This document shows positions 5,662 through 5,903 of a DNA stretch of 5,903 bases, piece after piece. The notes under the pieces are model-generated. The model searched no databases. It saw only the letters and a list, made by a program, of their open reading frames with translations, and was not told the origin of the DNA. Numbering within the stretch: the first letter of the stretch is position 1; every line of letters starts with the position of its first letter. Both the position numbers and the translations under genes were made by a program. Source of the stretch: Clostridia bacterium (GTDB lineage Bacteria; Bacillota; Clostridia; Peptostreptococcales; Anaerovoracaceae); assembly GCA_024403005.1 (NCBI GenBank), contig JAKSSQ010000112.1:1-5903 (forward strand), given 5' to 3'.

Positions 5662-5730
5662 ATAAGCCGGATTTGGCGAATCCGGAGACCGAAGCATAGA
5701 TCTATGCAAATTCGCTTATTATAAGCCGGA
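5662..5730. repeat. Cluster of palindromes framed by a 10-base direct repeat
   Basis: ATAAGCCGGA occurs at 5662-5671 and again at 5721-5730. Between and across the copies lie a hairpin CCGGATT/AATCCGG (5667-5673 with 5679-5685), the perfect 14-base palindrome GCATAGATCTATGC (5694-5707), an inverted pair GCGAAT/ATTCGC (5676-5681 with 5710-5715) and the near-palindrome GCTTAT-T-ATAAGC (5714-5726). These could be RNA hairpins or DNA sites for a dimeric protein; nothing identifies which. Confidence 0.4.
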
Positions 5731-5847
5731 CATAATTAAGCCGCATAAACCGAACACACATATAGACACATGCAAAGCAAAAACGCATAACTAGTGCAAT
5801 GCACATAGGCCGGTACAAGCGATATAAACTTGATGAAGATTTGTTCA

Positions 5848-5868
5848 AATAAATCTGCGACAAATATA
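5848..5868 (+). repeat. Diverged 21-base direct repeat, copy 2
   Basis: Second copy of the repeat at 5297-5317 (18 of 21 identical). It directly follows GAAGATTTGTTC (5835-5846), a degenerate LexA-box-like sequence with two mismatches, so the pairing of box and repeat is loosely conserved. A perfect 10-base palindrome GATTGCAATC follows at 5871-5880. Confidence 0.4.
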
Positions 5869-5903
5869 TAGATTGCAATCGATCCATATATAAGCAAATC
5901 CCG

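Larger units (their letters stand above)
5323..5747 (+). ncRNA. Candidate large structured non-coding RNA
   Basis: Hand folding gives nested helices that do not conflict. The outermost pairs 5323-5330 (TATGCGGC) with 5740-5747. Next, 5341-5350 (CCGGTTATCC) pairs with 5660-5670 with one bulged G. A 12-bp helix joins 5481-5492 and 5615-5626, of which nine consecutive pairs are Watson-Crick. Inside it, 5510-5524 pairs with 5568-5582 (13 of 15) and is capped by CCTTG/CAAGG (5540-5544 with 5551-5555). A second arm pairs 5587-5595 with 5603-5611. The last three make a three-way junction. G.U pairs at 5520/5572, 5490/5617 and 5492/5615 work only in a + strand RNA. The 12-bp helix is the strongest part; the two outer helices could be chance. 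I recognise no Rfam family. Transcript ends are unknown; the SOS box at 5257 or the TATAAT at 5474 could start it. Confidence 0.3.
5137..5903. other. ORF-poor, hairpin-rich intergenic tail
   Basis: After the tex terminator about 715 bases run to the window edge without a credible protein gene on either strand. The longest frame, 61 codons on the minus strand (5702-5887), looks like no known family and has no ribosome binding site I can see. GC is about 39% over 5281-5880 by hand count, lower than in the genes. The stretch holds a LexA box, a diverged 21-base direct repeat, many inverted repeats and a possible structured RNA, listed separately. No tRNA, rRNA, insertion-sequence end or CRISPR array was recognised. 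Confidence 0.75.

Noticed and set aside
5702..5887. Minus-strand 61-codon frame in the tail
   Set aside because: Odd composition rich in Tyr, Arg, Cys and Met, and no ribosome binding site seen. It covers palindromes and the 21-base repeat, so it is likely chance.
5137..5903. CRISPR array, tRNA or insertion-sequence ends in the tail
   Set aside because: The repeats are two diverged copies without regular spacers. No T-loop GGTTCRA in cloverleaf context and no paired terminal inverted repeats with a transposase were seen.

Overview
The window looks like chromosomal DNA from a Gram-positive Firmicute, most likely of the class Clostridia. The pointers are a YneA-like LysM protein, LexA boxes of the Bacillus/Clostridium type (GAAC-N4-GTTC), a clostridial-style Xer-like tyrosine recombinase, and moderate GC coding DNA with frequent AGA arginine codons. 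Genus cannot be fixed from this sequence alone. All recognised genes lie on the + strand.

Region 1 (1-2483) holds a tyrosine recombinase whose frame is open at the left edge, so its start is probably outside the window. It overlaps by 8 nt a complete MATE-family efflux transporter, which ends at a strong intrinsic terminator (2449-2483). Region 2 (2484-2968) is a compact SOS unit. A promoter (TTTACA, 17 nt, TATTAT) has one LexA box in its spacer and a second, identical core at the expected transcription start. It drives a 99-residue protein with one membrane segment and a LysM domain, the layout of the SOS cell-division suppressor YneA. Region 3 (2898-5187) is tex, a 714-residue nucleic-acid-binding transcription accessory protein with N-terminal, YqgF, helix-hairpin-helix and S1 parts. 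Its apparent extended -10 promoter lies before a terminator-like hairpin, so tex may be read through an attenuator.

Region 4 (5188-5903) has no convincing protein gene. It is poorer in GC (about 39% by hand count over 5281-5880) and rich in inverted repeats. It begins with another excellent LexA box (5257-5270). Downstream, a set of mutually compatible nested helices can be drawn by hand, and their G.U pairs favour a + strand RNA. This is the best candidate in the window for something undescribed: an SOS-linked structured non-coding RNA. It remains a hypothesis.

In all, the 12-base core GAACAAATGTTC occurs three times (two at yneA, one inside the MATE gene), and GAACATATGTTC once, after tex. 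DNA-damage control is therefore the theme of the window, although lexA itself is not present.
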